Made by a program: the position numbers and the translations under genes | In this document: positions 49,070-49,126 of the stretch, in pieces | How the letters are laid out: every line of letters begins with the position of its first letter | Numbering within the stretch: the first letter of the stretch is position 1 | Source: SIG440 sp045591095 | GTDB lineage: Bacteria; Bacillota; Clostridia; Monoglobales; Monoglobaceae | NCBI GenBank assembly: GCA_045591095.1 | Contig: JAZNSF010000014.1 | Location: 1 to 49,126 of the forward strand | Direction: 5' to 3' | Length of the DNA stretch: 49,126 nucleotides | Notes under the pieces: generated by a model | The model's input: the letters and a program-made list of their open reading frames with translations, nothing else | Databases searched by the model: none | What the model was told of the DNA's origin: nothing

Positions 49070-49126
49070 TTATCTCTTTTCCAGAGGATATTTGCAATCT
49101 TTTTCATATTCTGTACCGCAGCAGTA
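49070..49126 (-). CDS. possible C-terminal end of a gene, cut by the window edge
   Basis: On the minus strand an open frame enters from the right edge and ends at TAA (49070-49072) after YCCGTEYEKDCKYPLEKR. The Cys pair looks protein-like, but 18 residues are too few for a firm call. Confidence 0.3.
   Translation of the reverse strand, partial: YCCGTEYEKDCKYPLEKR

Overview
The window looks like the chromosome of an anaerobic, spore-forming member of the Clostridia (Bacillota). The reasons are an intact gerA-type germinant receptor operon, a VanW-family protein, YycH/YycI-like proteins, pyruvate phosphate dikinase, purine-rich Shine-Dalgarno sites, and many near-consensus sigma-A promoters (TTGACA-17-TATAAT) in moderately AT-rich DNA. 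No rRNA, tRNA, CRISPR array, complete insertion sequence or phage was seen. I do not name a species.

Layout. (1) 181-14171, minus strand: a purine operon purE-purF-purM-purN-purO-like-purH(AICAR transformylase)-purD-purL-fhs-formyltransferase-purC. It sits behind a consensus promoter and a ZTP (pfl) riboswitch with its own terminator. ZTP reports low 10-formyl-tetrahydrofolate, and the operon encodes both formyl-using steps and the enzyme that makes the formyl donor. PurF lacks the usual amidotransferase cysteine, and PurH is split into two genes of different ancestry. (2) 14429-23181: tmk, twin cysteine-rich microproteins, a DUF5662 protein, an E2-like acyltransferase, a TPR protein, asnS, YycI/YycH-like proteins without a WalRK pair, and a CwlC-like amidase. 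(3) 23233-30358, minus: a six-gene catabolic operon (NagB-like, creatininase-like, Gfo/Idh/MocA, permuted dihydropyrimidine-dehydrogenase-like flavoprotein, SDR, Ldh2-type dehydrogenase). It has a perfect promoter and a small palindrome at the predicted start site; its substrate is unknown. (4) 30741-32618: an AT-rich pair of hypothetical genes behind a leader peptide and an attenuator with a visible antiterminator, followed by a MITE-like repeat. (5) 32619-40404: TetR plus malic enzyme, VanW, and the divergent gerA operon. (6) 40405-49126: intergenic DNA rich in structured elements, alternating with mtaB, an HPr-like protein, tadA, ppdK, a ribbon-helix-helix protein, an XRE-controlled membrane protein and a small cysteine protein.

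The strongest candidate for something undescribed is a structured element of roughly 200 nt. It is present in three diverged copies (40466-40675 plus, 40705-40937 minus, 47212-47415 plus). Its helices change in compensating ways while two loops stay constant. Next come the attenuator at 31795-31947 and the six-gene operon. Start sites were corrected by hand wherever a Shine-Dalgarno site decided them.
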